From Bonia amplexicaulis (lineage: Eukaryota; Streptophyta; Magnoliopsida; Poales; Poaceae): DNA of 64,000 nucleotides. Location: assembly GCA_036346245.1 (NCBI GenBank), contig CM070747.1, positions 21,135,655 through 21,199,654 of the forward strand, given 5' to 3'. Position numbers and translations under genes: made by a program. Of the stretch, positions 44,560-54,654 are shown piece by piece (position 1 is the first letter of the stretch; each line of letters opens with the position of its first letter). Under the pieces are notes generated by a model. The model was not told where the DNA came from and made no database searches. It worked only from the letters and a program-made list of their open reading frames with translations.

Positions 44560-44769
44560 CACAGACGGTTTTTTATAAACAACCGTCTGTGATACCGCAC
44601 TATCACAGACGGTTAGTAGTCAAGACCGTCTGTAATGTGAGTTAGCACAGACGGCTCAGGAACCGTCTGTGATAACGACCAACTATCACTGACACCTAAA
44701 CAACGGCGGTTCGGGAACCGTGCGTGATGACGATCCGAACCGTCTGTGATAGGGCTGTCTGTAGCAGTG
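44560..44769. repeat. Right subterminal palindrome cluster and terminus of CACTA
   Basis: Four to five palindromes ATCACAGACGGTT...AACCGTCTGTGAT precede CTGTAGCAGTG. These units are closer to the left-end consensus than the internal clusters are. Confidence 0.88.
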
Positions 44770-44772
44770 CAC

Positions 44773-46362
44773 CTAACCCAATTCCTTCTGTATCAACTAA
44801 ATTAATTCCTTCTGTAACCCTTGGAGGTTTATAAAGCCAAGGATGATGGATGGGTAAGACTGAAAGTAGGGTAAATAGCTACTTGCCATGAAGTATGCTA
44901 ATATAAAAATTATACAACTATACCAAATGAGTTTCTTCCTTTTTTAAAAAAAAGAATAATGCCTTTTGTTTTTCCAAAAGCTTTGAAATGCAGTTGGACC
45001 TATGTGTATGACTACGGATTGAGCTTACTAAAGAAATAAAACCAAAAGAACCATATTTGAGATGGCTTAAACAAACTTGGCACGAATCAGTTTTAATGTT
45101 AAAACCTTCTGGACATATAATTGAAAAAATTGATTCTCTTTTCCTAACAAAAAAAAAGGAAGAGAGAGATTCACAGAGTATCACCTGCCCAAATTTACTA
45201 TCAAAATATTGTTCATCAGCACAACCTTCCAACTCCACTTGCTAACTAATTTCACACCAAAACCTCATGCACATCGCATCAACACTCACTCGCTTGCCTT
45301 CTAGAATGGCCCAAGACCACTTAAAAAACAAGAAAAACAAACCAGACAAACTTCCAACTCTTCCTTTCTACAAAATGATTTTCTTGATAACCTCTAGAAG
45401 GCTTGGCTACTGCTGTATTTGTGGTAAGGGTGGCTCTCATGACACGCATACATAAACCTAGGAATTAACGAGAAATATATTAGTGTTGCAAAATGTTTGA
45501 CAAGGTCATCTAGTAGAAAGTGACAGTTATGAGAAATTAATACAACGGGTCATCTAGTAGAGAGTGACAACGATGAGAAATAAAACAAATCAATAGTCCA
45601 TGTTTATCTAAATTTCTATTTTTCGTATTTTTTTATTCTCAGGTTGAGTTTGACTTCAAATTCTCTATCCTCAAGGCTCAAAACTAATTCCTTCTCTGGC
45701 CCTTGGAAGTCTCTAAAGGCAAGGATAAAAGATGGACTTAAAGATTCAGGTGGTGATCATTTTGACTTATTTTTGGTGGTTTATGGCTGAAAAGCATTTG
45801 AATTGGTGAAAAAAACATCATGGTGAGAGGCTTATTTAACATAATTAAATTTAAAAATTTGAAAATATAAAAATATGGTAGCCAAAGACAAACAAGCATA
45901 ACGAATCGAAAAAAAAAAAAGAACCGGCAAAAAAGCCAAAAGTTTAGAAAAAGACAAAATTATAAATAGTGAAAAATAAATCAGAAGTCAGAAGTTTAAG
46001 CCGAAACGAGCGGGGCCTGAGCCCGATAACTACTTGCCATGTAAATATAAAATATATCATGCACCAGACCCACATATCATGGCTACGCAGGCTTATTTCA
46101 ACAAAAATCACATCAACATTTGTTTACTCCAGACATTCTCGAAGACCGAGAACCACTCTAGAAAAGCAAAAGAAATAATAGTCACCTCTCGTCTCACGAG
46201 GAGTCGTCCGCATCCCAAATATGCCGTCCCAAATATGCCGTCCAGCCCGCGTGCGTGTACCCGCTGCATTATCTGCCTCCCGGGCACCGTCACCGTCACG
46301 GCAATAAAGGCAGCACCGCCCACGCGACAGAGGCGCGCCGTCCGCCCCTCCAACGAAGCAAA
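44773..46362. other. Intergenic, no gene; diverged duplications
   Basis: 45590-45745 is a diverged copy of the DNA that flanks the CACTA element on both sides. A 37-base phrase around GGTCATCTAGTAGAAAGTGACA repeats at 45504 and 45549. No coding region is recognised. Confidence 0.5.
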
Positions 46363-46585
46363 TGTTGGGAGATCTGAATCTGAGCCTACGGTCTTGATTT
46401 ATAGTAGGTATTTTACCACTAGTTTATATAGAGAGAATTTTATTAGCTATTATTTATATCTTTATGAAGAAAAAGGTAATAAAAAAGATAGGATTTTTTT
46501 TCTCTATCTCTTTGTATATTTAATCTATTATTTGTGTTATCTGTGTTTGATCCATACCTTTTGCATAGGAGGAATCGATCGGACA
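46363..46585 (+). repeat. 5' LTR of Copia element 2
   Basis: Starts TGTTGGGAGATC and ends GATCGGACA. It is enriched in T where the 3' copy has C, as expected from deamination of methylated cytosine. Confidence 0.75.
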
Positions 46586-47685
46586 CGTTATCAGCACGAA
46601 TCGCTCCGGTGGATCACAAGGTAATCATTCACATATTAATTTACCTATCTAGATCGCTTTAATTCCACAAATTTAGCTTTCTAAATTATTTTTTACGGTA
46701 TAAATCCGCTCTAATCTACCGTGAGCAGACTTGAAATCGCCGGCACAATATCGATCGGTAGATTACATGAAAGAGTACATGTTGATTGAACTGTATATTG
46801 AAAAAAAATTCGCATGTTGCAGAACGCGCCGACGGACGCCACGCTGCACATCGCCCAAACACGACCATGGCGTCGACCGTAGCCGCACCGCCCGAGCCAC
46901 CGCCCCGCAAGGCCGCTGCAGCACCGCTGCCCGCACGGTGAGCCGCCATCGCGCCACCGGCATTGCTTTTCGATCAAGGCCTGCACGACCATCGGCTCCC
47001 AGCCGCCGCACACCCCGCATGAGCGTCGATGCGCGTCTTGAGTGAAGCCAAATGCCGTAGCTTGCCCCGGACGCAAGCTTCCGCGATCTTAGCCTCGCAC
47101 GGACTCAAGGCGCTAGTCGCCCCAGCCGCACCGCTTCGCCAACCTTTGCCCCGCACCCGCCGCCATGAGGTGAACAGGGGTAGGGAAAACCCTACCCCTC
47201 CCTCTCTGAGTCGGCCGAATAGGCCAGAGTGGGGCGAAGCAACGGGCCCAGCCCAGGAAGAGGAAAGAAAAAGGGGAAAGGTGGGCCGGCGCCTGGATTT
47301 TTGCAAATAGGCCCTCAGGAAATCAGAAAGTCGCGTGAAAATTTTCTTAGAATTGAAAATTAGCGGATAAACCCTTAAAATTGCAGAATTCACTGAAATT
47401 TTATATTACAGCATAAAAAGACCTCGGGAATTTAAATTTTGAATTTTTTAATATTTAAAGCATGTTTAGTACTGATATTATTACTTTCTATGCTTTCCTA
47501 TATTTACTTACTGTTTTGATTAATCGTAATTATTTAAGTTGCCTTTAACCACAGAAATTAACAGTAAAATTACAGAAAATGCATAGAAATTCTGAAATAT
47601 TACAAGACCTTTTGTACCATTGTCCAATTTATTTCATGCATATTTACCTACTGTTTATCTATATATGCCTTTCATGCACATGTAG
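46586..47685 (+). other. Untranslated leader of Copia element 2
   Basis: 1.1 kb with a GC-rich middle (46820-47300) that yields open frames on both strands without recognisable domains. It precedes the gag ATG. Confidence 0.5.
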
Positions 47686-48480
47686 ATGACAAGCATCACG
47701 AATCGGGAGTTCGATGAGCTGACCCAGCATGGTCAAAACTACTTGACTTGGGCTTCTGATGTTGAGATCGTACTTGGGGCCAAGAAGCTCTGCGCTGCCA
47801 TCGGGATTGGTGCACCACAGGATGCCAAAACCACACTTGAGAAAAATGACCATGCACTTCACTTCCTCAGGCATCACCTCTGCCTCAGTCTCAAGAATGA
47901 GTACATGGCAGAGAAGAGCACGCTAGCATTATGGACTGAACTAAAGAAGCAGTTCGAGAAGCTAAAGTACACTAGTCTTTCTCAAGCAAAACAAGAATGG
48001 ATACGACTGAGGTTCACTGACTTCAAGAGGGTTAGAGAGTACAATTCTGCTCTACACAGAATTTGTACCAATCTTCAACTTTAAGGTAAACAGATCACAA
48101 ATGAGCAGAAGATTGAGAAGACCCACTCCACCTTTCACCCCAATACAGTGCACTCTGCGTGCAATTATCGTAAATTGATTAATATTACGTAGGTTGTAGA
48201 AACTCAGGATGAAGTTCTCCGTAAGAAATTTGTCGTACAGCCACCTTGGTGCTCCGCTGGCCGTGAGGCCAACGCTGGGAGCTACAAGGTGCGAAAGCCT
48301 ATAATGAAGAAAAGGGGAAGGAAGGGCAAAACCACAGCCCAGAAAGGTAAGTCAAATGCTCCACAGGAGAATAAGGTCAGCAAACCAAAGCGGGACAACA
48401 AACCCTATGGTCAGCAAGATAAAACTTGCTACAAGTGTGGCAAGTGGGAGCACTGGTCGCAGATCTGTAAAGAGCCGTAA
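47686..48480 (+). pseudogene. Copia element 2 gag
   Basis: ATG 47686 opens MTSITNREFDELTQHGQNY, then LTWASDVEIVLGAKKL and LSQAKQEWIRLRFTDFKRV, typical Copia gag, to a stop at 48084. A second frame (48289-48480) carries basic sequence and CYKCGKWEHWSQIC, an intact CX2CX4HX4C knuckle. A stop and a shift separate the two. Confidence 0.8.
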
Positions 48481-49080
48481 CACGTCATCGATGCCTTCTA
48501 GGCTAAAAAGAAGAAGGGTGAAAAAGGGCAGCATGAAACCCACTTTACTTTCGTTGAGGCGGAGAGTTCTGAGCAGCTACCTGCGCTGATGGAGGTTGAC
48601 TCCACTCCTGCAGCAGCACCCCCTTTTGACATTATAACTGCTGCCGCCATGATTTCCTAGGAAGAGCATCTCACCCCTGAGAAGATAGCGGCAGAAGTCT
48701 CCGGTTTTTTAGCAGATTCAGTCTAATGCACATTACGTGGCAAGCCACAGGAATCCATACACATGACCTGCGCACTAGTGAAGCAAATAGAGAAGTCCAG
48801 AAAATCATTGACTTATAAGCATTAGCAAACCAACTGCTGGACCACTTTAGTGATTTAAAGAGTGTGTCCAAGTCGTATGTGTTAGCACGCAATGCACCAG
48901 AGAGGTTTAAATACCAAAGAAAGTTGAAAGTATGTCTAATCCCGTCCAGATGCCTCAGAATAAAAGGATGAGAACTCCGGCCCCTCGAATCTCAAGTAAC
49001 CGGGGACGCCTGGTGAAACAGATAAGAAGGACTTGACATAGTCAATCACTGAAGTTCCCTAAAACCAGAAGGGGAGCCAG

Positions 49081-51001
49081 TTGAGACCTGGTACCAGTAT
49101 GGCACCTTCAGAAAAGGGTATACTGGATCTGAACACTCCCATGGAGGGAGAAATCAGTATGGATGTGTGCGTACACATCAGAGTTGAAAAGCTAAAGGGA
49201 CTTGCCCCCGCAACTGGAAGCAGTGGTGAGCAAGTAGAAGCACTAAAAGAATCAACCCATGATGAAATAGTTATAAACTATGTGCACACAGGAGAATCTA
49301 TGAATAGGACAATAGCCAATGTTGATTTTTATTTTGCAAAGAAAATTGACACAATCATCGATCTTGATCCAGAGTCTGCATCGCTCGCTGAATGTAAGAA
49401 AAGATCAGATTGGGAGGATTGGAAAAAGGCAATAGAAACTGAATTATTATCTCCGAATAAAAGAGAGGTGTTCAGACCTGTAAGCCGCACGCCTCCCCAT
49501 GTGCACCCTGTAGGGCATAAGCGGGTATTTGTTCGAAAGAGAATTGAGATAAATGAAGTTGTAAGATATAAATAAAGGCTTATTGCATAAGGTTTCACTC
49601 AACGTCTAGGAGTTAATTATGAAGAAACATATTCCCTGGTCATAGGTAGTATTACCTTTAGATATTTAATCTCGATTGCAGTAAACCTGAACATAGAAAT
49701 AAATTGATGGATATGGTAATGGCATACCTTTATGGAAACTTGGATTTGGACATTTATATGAAGGTGCCTGAAGGCATCCCTGTCCTGAACCGAGACACCA
49801 AATTGAAGGATGTACAATGTGAAACTCAGAAAATCACTACATAGATTTAAGCAATCAGGCAACATGTGGTATAATCGCTTAAGCGACTTTCTATGCATGA
49901 AAGGTTATACGAACAATAAGGATTGTCATTGTGTGTTTATACAACAATCCTAGAATAGATTTTCTATAATCTCAGTATATGTATATGATCTGAATATCAT
50001 CAGAACCTGGAAGATATAAATGAAGCAAGCTTTTATCTGGAGTCAGAGTTCGAAATGAAAGATTTGGGTAAAACTAAATATTGCTTAAGCTTGCAGCTTG
50101 AGCATGTCCTAGAAGGAATATCAGTACATCAATCCGCATACACTCGGAAGGTGTTAGAGAGGTTTGGCTTTGGAAAGGCATACCCTTCGAAAGTACCAAT
50201 GGTCGGATGATCTTTACAACAAGACAAGGATCCGTAAGGACCTAGAGAAGAGGGGGAGGAAGTCCTAGGACCGGATTTCCCATACTTAAGTGCAGTAGGA
50301 GCACTTATGTATTTAGCAAGCTGTACTAGACTGGACATCGCATTTTGCCGTAACCTATTAGCAATGTATAGTGCAGCACCAACCAAAAACATTGGTAGAG
50401 AATAAAGGACATTTTTCAATACCTCAAAGGAAGCAAAGATCTTGGGCTATTCTATATAAAAAACCAAGACCTGAATATGACTGGATATGCAGATCAGGGT
50501 ATCATCGGACCAGATCTGACTAGATCACAAACAGACTATGTATTCCTATGTGGTGGAACCACAAATTTATCATCTAAGCGAAGTTTTGTATCGACTTCGA
50601 TGAACCACTTGAAAATCATAGCACTGTAGAAGCCGCACGAGAATGTGCTTGGCTTTGACGAATAATTCACCACATCCAACAGTCATGTGGGTGGAATATT
50701 GTGTAAGCTCCCACAATTATCTATGAAGATAAATAGCTTGTGTTGCACAAGTGCAAACGGGCTACGTAAAGAGTCATCTCACAAAGCATATCGACCCCAA
50801 GTTTTTCTATACTCATGAATTGCAAAAGATGGATGGAATTAAAATACTGCATACTAAGTCATGTGAAAATCTTGCAGATTTATTCACTAAGTCATTTTCA
50901 GTGTCTAATTTTGAAAGATGTGTACGTGAAATTGGAACGATGAGACTTAGAGAAGTGCAGAATTCAAGTAGAGATTCGTCTCGAGGTCACATTAAAACTT
51001 G
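49081..51001 (+). pseudogene. Copia element 2 reverse transcriptase and RNase H remnant
   Basis: SDWEDWKKAIETELLS, VGHKRVFVRKR and LGVNYEETYSLV mark the start of the Copia reverse transcriptase. The catalytic box reads YVYDLNII near 49975-49995, where YVDD is expected. KYCLSLQLEH, GALMYLASCTRLDIAF and KILHTKSCENLADLFTKS complete the RT and RNase H regions to a stop at 51001. Multiple stops and frameshifts intervene. Only about 600 bp of broken sequence separates it from gag, so protease and integrase are absent. Confidence 0.8.
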
Positions 51002-51235
51002 ATCACGAAGATCGAGTACCCAAAGAATAAATCCTATAATTAAATGAAATTGGGTGAATTGTACTCTTTTTCCCTTGATGAGTTTCCTGAAATTTTTCGA
51101 CCAAGGTTTTTAATGAGGTAATTCATGCAACACAACATAATATATATCATGTATTCTTTCTCTAAATTTTTTCCACTGGGTTTTTATAGAGTTTTGATGA
51201 GGCATGAATGTGACGGATGAGTGCCCAAGAGGGAG

Positions 51236-51459
51236 TGTCGGGAAACCTCAGTCTGGACTTGAGGCCTTGGCCCATGGTGGGCATCTCGCCACTAGTCTAT
51301 TTATAGGAGATTCTATTGGCTATCACTTATATCGTTGTGAAGGAAAAAGCAATAAAGAAAGACATGAATTCTTTCCCTATCTCTTTGTGTGTTCAATCTA
51401 TTATTTGCATTACCTGTGTTTGATCTATCTCTTTTGCATAGACAGAATCGATCAGATTA
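51236..51459 (+). repeat. 3' LTR of Copia element 2
   Basis: Starts TGTCGGGAAACC after AAGAGGGAG. Less T-rich than the 5' copy. It ends about 525 bp before the next start codon. Confidence 0.75.
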
Positions 51460-51839
51460 GACTCGCCAATGACGGTTTCTCAACAGTAAACACCCGTAAG
51501 ATTGGTTCTAGACAGCTTCCAACTCTTGGAAATCAACTTTTAAATAGAATAACTTTTTAAAGTTATTTTTTAAGCTATGTGTAGGAGTTACTATCGGAGT
51601 TATTTTAAACAGAGTCGTTTCTCAACATGAGTACGTTTACTCCTTCAATCCTTCTCATAATCAGCTAAAAGCTAAAAAAATACTAAAAATCATGAGTCCC
51701 GGTAGTTTTGCACACGACCTAGCAAGTAAACGGTAACGCGTAACGGAAAAGCTTTCCTACTGGATGCCGGCCACGCGCCCACGCGCCGGCCTTATCCACT
51801 CGTCCTCCCTTCCCCTCTCCCCGCTCGGCTCCGGCTCGC

Positions 51840-51846
51840 TATAAAT
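51840..51846 (+). promoter_or_regulatory. TATA box of the 121-residue gene
   Basis: TATAAAT in a C-rich context, about 145 bases before the start codon. The predicted transcript start is near 51870, giving a leader of about 115 bases. Confidence 0.65.
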
Positions 51847-51984
51847 TCCCCACCACCCCGAACCCTAGAGCTCAAATCTCACAGTTCACAAGCATCCTCG
51901 TTTCTCTCCAACCTAAGCCGCAACCAAAGCAACCAAGGGAAAGCTTACGAGTTAAGCAAGCGACCAACCCAAGCCGCGAAGCAA

Positions 51985-52350
51985 ATGGCTTTGGCATCGT
52001 CCGCATCCGCCGTCTCCTTCTCCGCCCACCCGTCGGCGGCGGTCCGTCCGCGCGCCGCCTCCGCCTCCGCAGCCGCTGGGCGGGTCCGTGGGGTGGCCGC
52101 CGAGGGAGGGAAGTGGTGGGCGCCGCTGCTGGGGTGGTCGGGGCGGCCCGACTACATCGAGGCCGCGGCGCCGGTGATGGCCACGGAGGAGTCGGCGAAA
52201 GCGGCGAGGAGGTCGTCGTCGTCGTCGTTCGTGGGGGGCCTGACGGAGGAGAAAGCGCGGGAGCTGCGGGCGCGGATGGTGGAGACGGAGATCTTCCACG
52301 ACGCCATGTATCACTCCGCCATCGCCTCCCGCCTCGCCCGCTCCGCCTAG
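51985..52350 (+). CDS. Conserved small protein of unknown function, probably plastid-targeted
   Basis: A single exon of 121 residues. The first 35 are rich in Ala, Ser and Arg with almost no acidic residues (MALASSASAVSFSAHPSAAV), like a chloroplast transit peptide. The mature part has GKWWAPLLGWSGRPDYIEAA, a Ser run, and a helical C-terminus FVGGLTEEKARELRARMV...HDAMYHSAIASRLA. I recall similar short proteins in other plants but no function. A good TATA box, GC-rich codon use and an undamaged frame argue for a real gene. The opposite strand is also open for 250 residues owing to GC content. The start is the first ATG after the leader. The 3' UTR likely extends towards 52850. Confidence 0.8.
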   Translation: MALASSASAVSFSAHPSAAVRPRAASASAAAGRVRGVAAEGGKWWAPLLGWSGRPDYIEAAAPVMATEESAKAARRSSSSSFVGGLTEEKARELRARMVETEIFHDAMYHSAIASRLARSA

Positions 52351-53750
52351 GCCGCCGCCGGAGACGAGACCAATAACTCGCCGACACCAAACTTGTGTGA
52401 CCATGCGTGTACATAATTGTTGCCTTGCCCGCTTTGCCTCTTCGGATCTGGGGATCGTCTCGCTGCTGTTGGTTGTGGAGGAGAAGAGGGGAAGGGATCT
52501 GGTTTTTAGGGTTGGTCTCTTCCATCCATCTCCACCGCGACGCTCCCCGATCTGGCTTTTGCTTTTGGTAATTAGGAGCAGATGTTTCGATGCACTCCTC
52601 CCCCTCTTCGTTGGAGCATTCGGGATCTGCATTGCATGCGGCAGATCTGCGAGGCTCGTTGAAGGTTCAAGGTGGATCCAAACATGATTGCGCTCCAATT
52701 CCATGTGCCATTGATCTCTTCTTTACCGCGATGTGTTTGTTTTTGAACCTTTCGTGCCGATTTGATTTGATTCGATTCGATTCGAATCGATTCGATTTTT
52801 GGCATACCTGTTCGTCTCCGTGCCTGGCCACGGAGTATTATTAGCAAAAACTATTCGTCGTACTAATAAAACTAAAACTAAAATCATAAGCCGTTGGAAA
52901 AAAAACGCCCGCTAAAATCCTCGGTACTCAAGGATCCGTACACTACATTACAGAAGCCTCGAGTCTCCCGGCCGGAACCCGGGACAACAATGCAATTATC
53001 GTCTGTTAATTAATCACCCAGACCGTCCTCTTCCTTGAATTAATTATTAATCAATCGGCCGACCAGTTGATTAAAATTTCTGACTCTGTAGTTTATGCAA
53101 AACTCCAAGGCTGCTTGCTGGATGAAACGTTCAGCAGCTCTGCCTAAACGCGACCGTGCTTTTGGCCTATGGCCGTATCATTCTTGCGCTTGACAAGCAG
53201 AGCAATTATTTTACCTGTTAATTTGGCTGTTGGGCTTCGGCTTTTAGATTTTAACTTCTTAATTTTGTCTTTTTTTAATCTTTTGATTTTTTAAAACTAT
53301 TTTTCTTTTTTTCTCGTATTCTTTTGTATTATATGTGATCAGAAAATCTATACTTTTTATTATTTTTTTAATCTAATTATACGAAAAAAAACTTATAATA
53401 GTTACAGTTTGAAAAAAATCTCAAACAACGCTAAAAACCTACTTGAGCACAACATGGTACTAGTATGACTGCTTATCGGTGTGTTTCTGCTTTTTCTTCG
53501 AAGCATCCCAAAAAGTTTGGAGAGGACTGTGAGGAAAAAAAAACTTAGCCAGCATGGTTTAGTAATGTTTCACCTAAATAATGTTTCTCCAATCGCACTC
53601 GCATGTTTCACCTAAATAATTAAAATACAGCATACACATATGCGTGTTCAAATGAAAAAAGTGCACGACCGTGTTCCGTAAAGTCTTCGCAAAATTCCCA
53701 AACATATGTTAAAGAACGCATCCACAGATGTATACGTGTAATGGTGTGAG
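52351..53750. other. 3' UTR then intergenic DNA
   Basis: 52351-52850 is probably the 3' UTR of the preceding gene and contains a (GATTC)n-like short repeat at about 52757-52795. Beyond it is AT-rich DNA with MITE-like T-rich patches (53220-53460) and no coding region. Confidence 0.5.
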
Positions 53751-53756
53751 AAGTGT

Positions 53757-54003
53757 ATCTACTATGTTCTTTTTTAACTGTAGCTTATGACTTTTAGCTA
53801 CGATTTATGATTTTTTATTATTCGTGTGAGAGATTACAGAGTAACTGAAATTCACGTGCGACTTTTACCGATAAAAATAAAGTCGGTACAGTATGTCCTA
53901 TAGTTAACTTAGTAGACCATATCTTGAAAAGACACTCCATTTAAAAGCTAGTTACTGTAGAAAAGACAAAATCTGAAGCTAAAAACTAAAAAAGAACAAG
54001 CCC
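53757..54003. mobile_element. MITE of the GGGnCTGTTCTTTT family, copy 2
   Basis: The left part reads TGTTCTTTTTTAACTGTAGC and the right end, inverted, GGGCTTGTTCTTTTTTAG. It shares GATTACAGAG, GTAGACC and TTAAAAGCTAGTTACTGTAG with the copy at 58265, in the same orientation. Non-coding. Confidence 0.65.
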
Positions 54004-54654
54004 TACCTTTAACCCTCTCAAAAAGAAGACAAAAGGAGAAATTAAGGGCCTGAGGTTTTGCCTTTGCGAGCACAATAAAATCATATAGCTGGACATAGAC
54101 GGATGCCAATGACCAGCTAGAACGGATTGGATGAAGGTGATAACAACATCATGCATGACGCATCCTGAGATCAACAAGCAAGACTATATAAGAAGAGGAG
54201 CTAGACAAGAAAAGACAGATTTTTCGCTCAAAACTAAATAGATGATAGGCCAGCGGTTTCGTGAGAGTGACACTGATCTCATCTGCATAGAACAGGTGCT
54301 TAGTGCTTTGGCCTTCCAGGCCTTTGCTTGCACAACATTACAAATGGGTTTTTTTCCGTCTCTTTGTTGAAGAGAGAAAGAAACGGGCTACACATCAACA
54401 CGAACATACCAACTTACAGAACAAGAGGGAATATAAAACTGCAGTAAATGAAAGACTTGCTGGATGAATTGCTCGCAGTCAAAATTATTTTTGTGTGCTC
54501 AAACGTTCTATTATTATAGCAGACATAAACCATCAATGGAATGACGAAATATAGGAACAGAGCAAACTTGTCAATCTGAAAAACCAGTCAGCTCTCATCC
54601 ATTGTAGACTCACAATCAAGTAAAAATTTGCTGGATCTTTGGAGGGATGTGATT
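54004..54654. other. Probable 3' flank/UTR of the 82-residue gene
   Basis: Downstream (on the minus strand) of the stop codon at 54655. No coding region or element recognised. Confidence 0.4.

Larger units (their letters stand above)
36082..44769 (+). mobile_element. CACTA (En/Spm-type) DNA transposon, 8688 bp, decayed
   Basis: Both ends carry the inverted terminus CACTGCTACAGA (left at 36082; right, complementary, ending at 44769). The element is flanked by a 3-bp duplication, CAC, at 36079-36081 and 44770-44772, as CACTA elements make. Subterminal clusters of imperfect palindromes of the form ATCACAGACGGTT...AACCGTCTGTGAT fill both ends, and similar clusters lie inside. It carries a TNPD-like transposase pseudogene (37685-40853) and a TNPA-like gene with an Ulp1-like part (42065-44553), both broken. 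Confidence 0.93.
46363..51459 (+). mobile_element. Old Copia LTR retrotransposon, protease-integrase lost
   Basis: Diverged LTRs (46363-46585 and 51236-51459) share landmarks such as CTATCTCTTTGT, AATCTATTATTTG and CTTTTGCATAG. Between them lie a gag frame, a zinc knuckle, reverse transcriptase and the RNase H tail. A TTATCAGCACGAA stretch follows the 5' LTR where a primer-binding site belongs. A purine tract AAGAGGGAG precedes the 3' LTR. No matching target duplication was found. LTR divergence of roughly a quarter marks an old insertion. Confidence 0.85.

Noticed and set aside
46974..47393. 139-residue antisense frame in the Copia 2 leader
   Set aside because: GC-driven open frame in untranslated retrotransposon sequence with no domain.
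51872..52704. Antisense frames of 217 and 250 residues opposite the 121-residue gene
   Set aside because: Mirror frames of a GC-rich coding exon, Arg/Pro-rich without motifs. The plus-strand gene has a TATA box and transit-peptide-like start.
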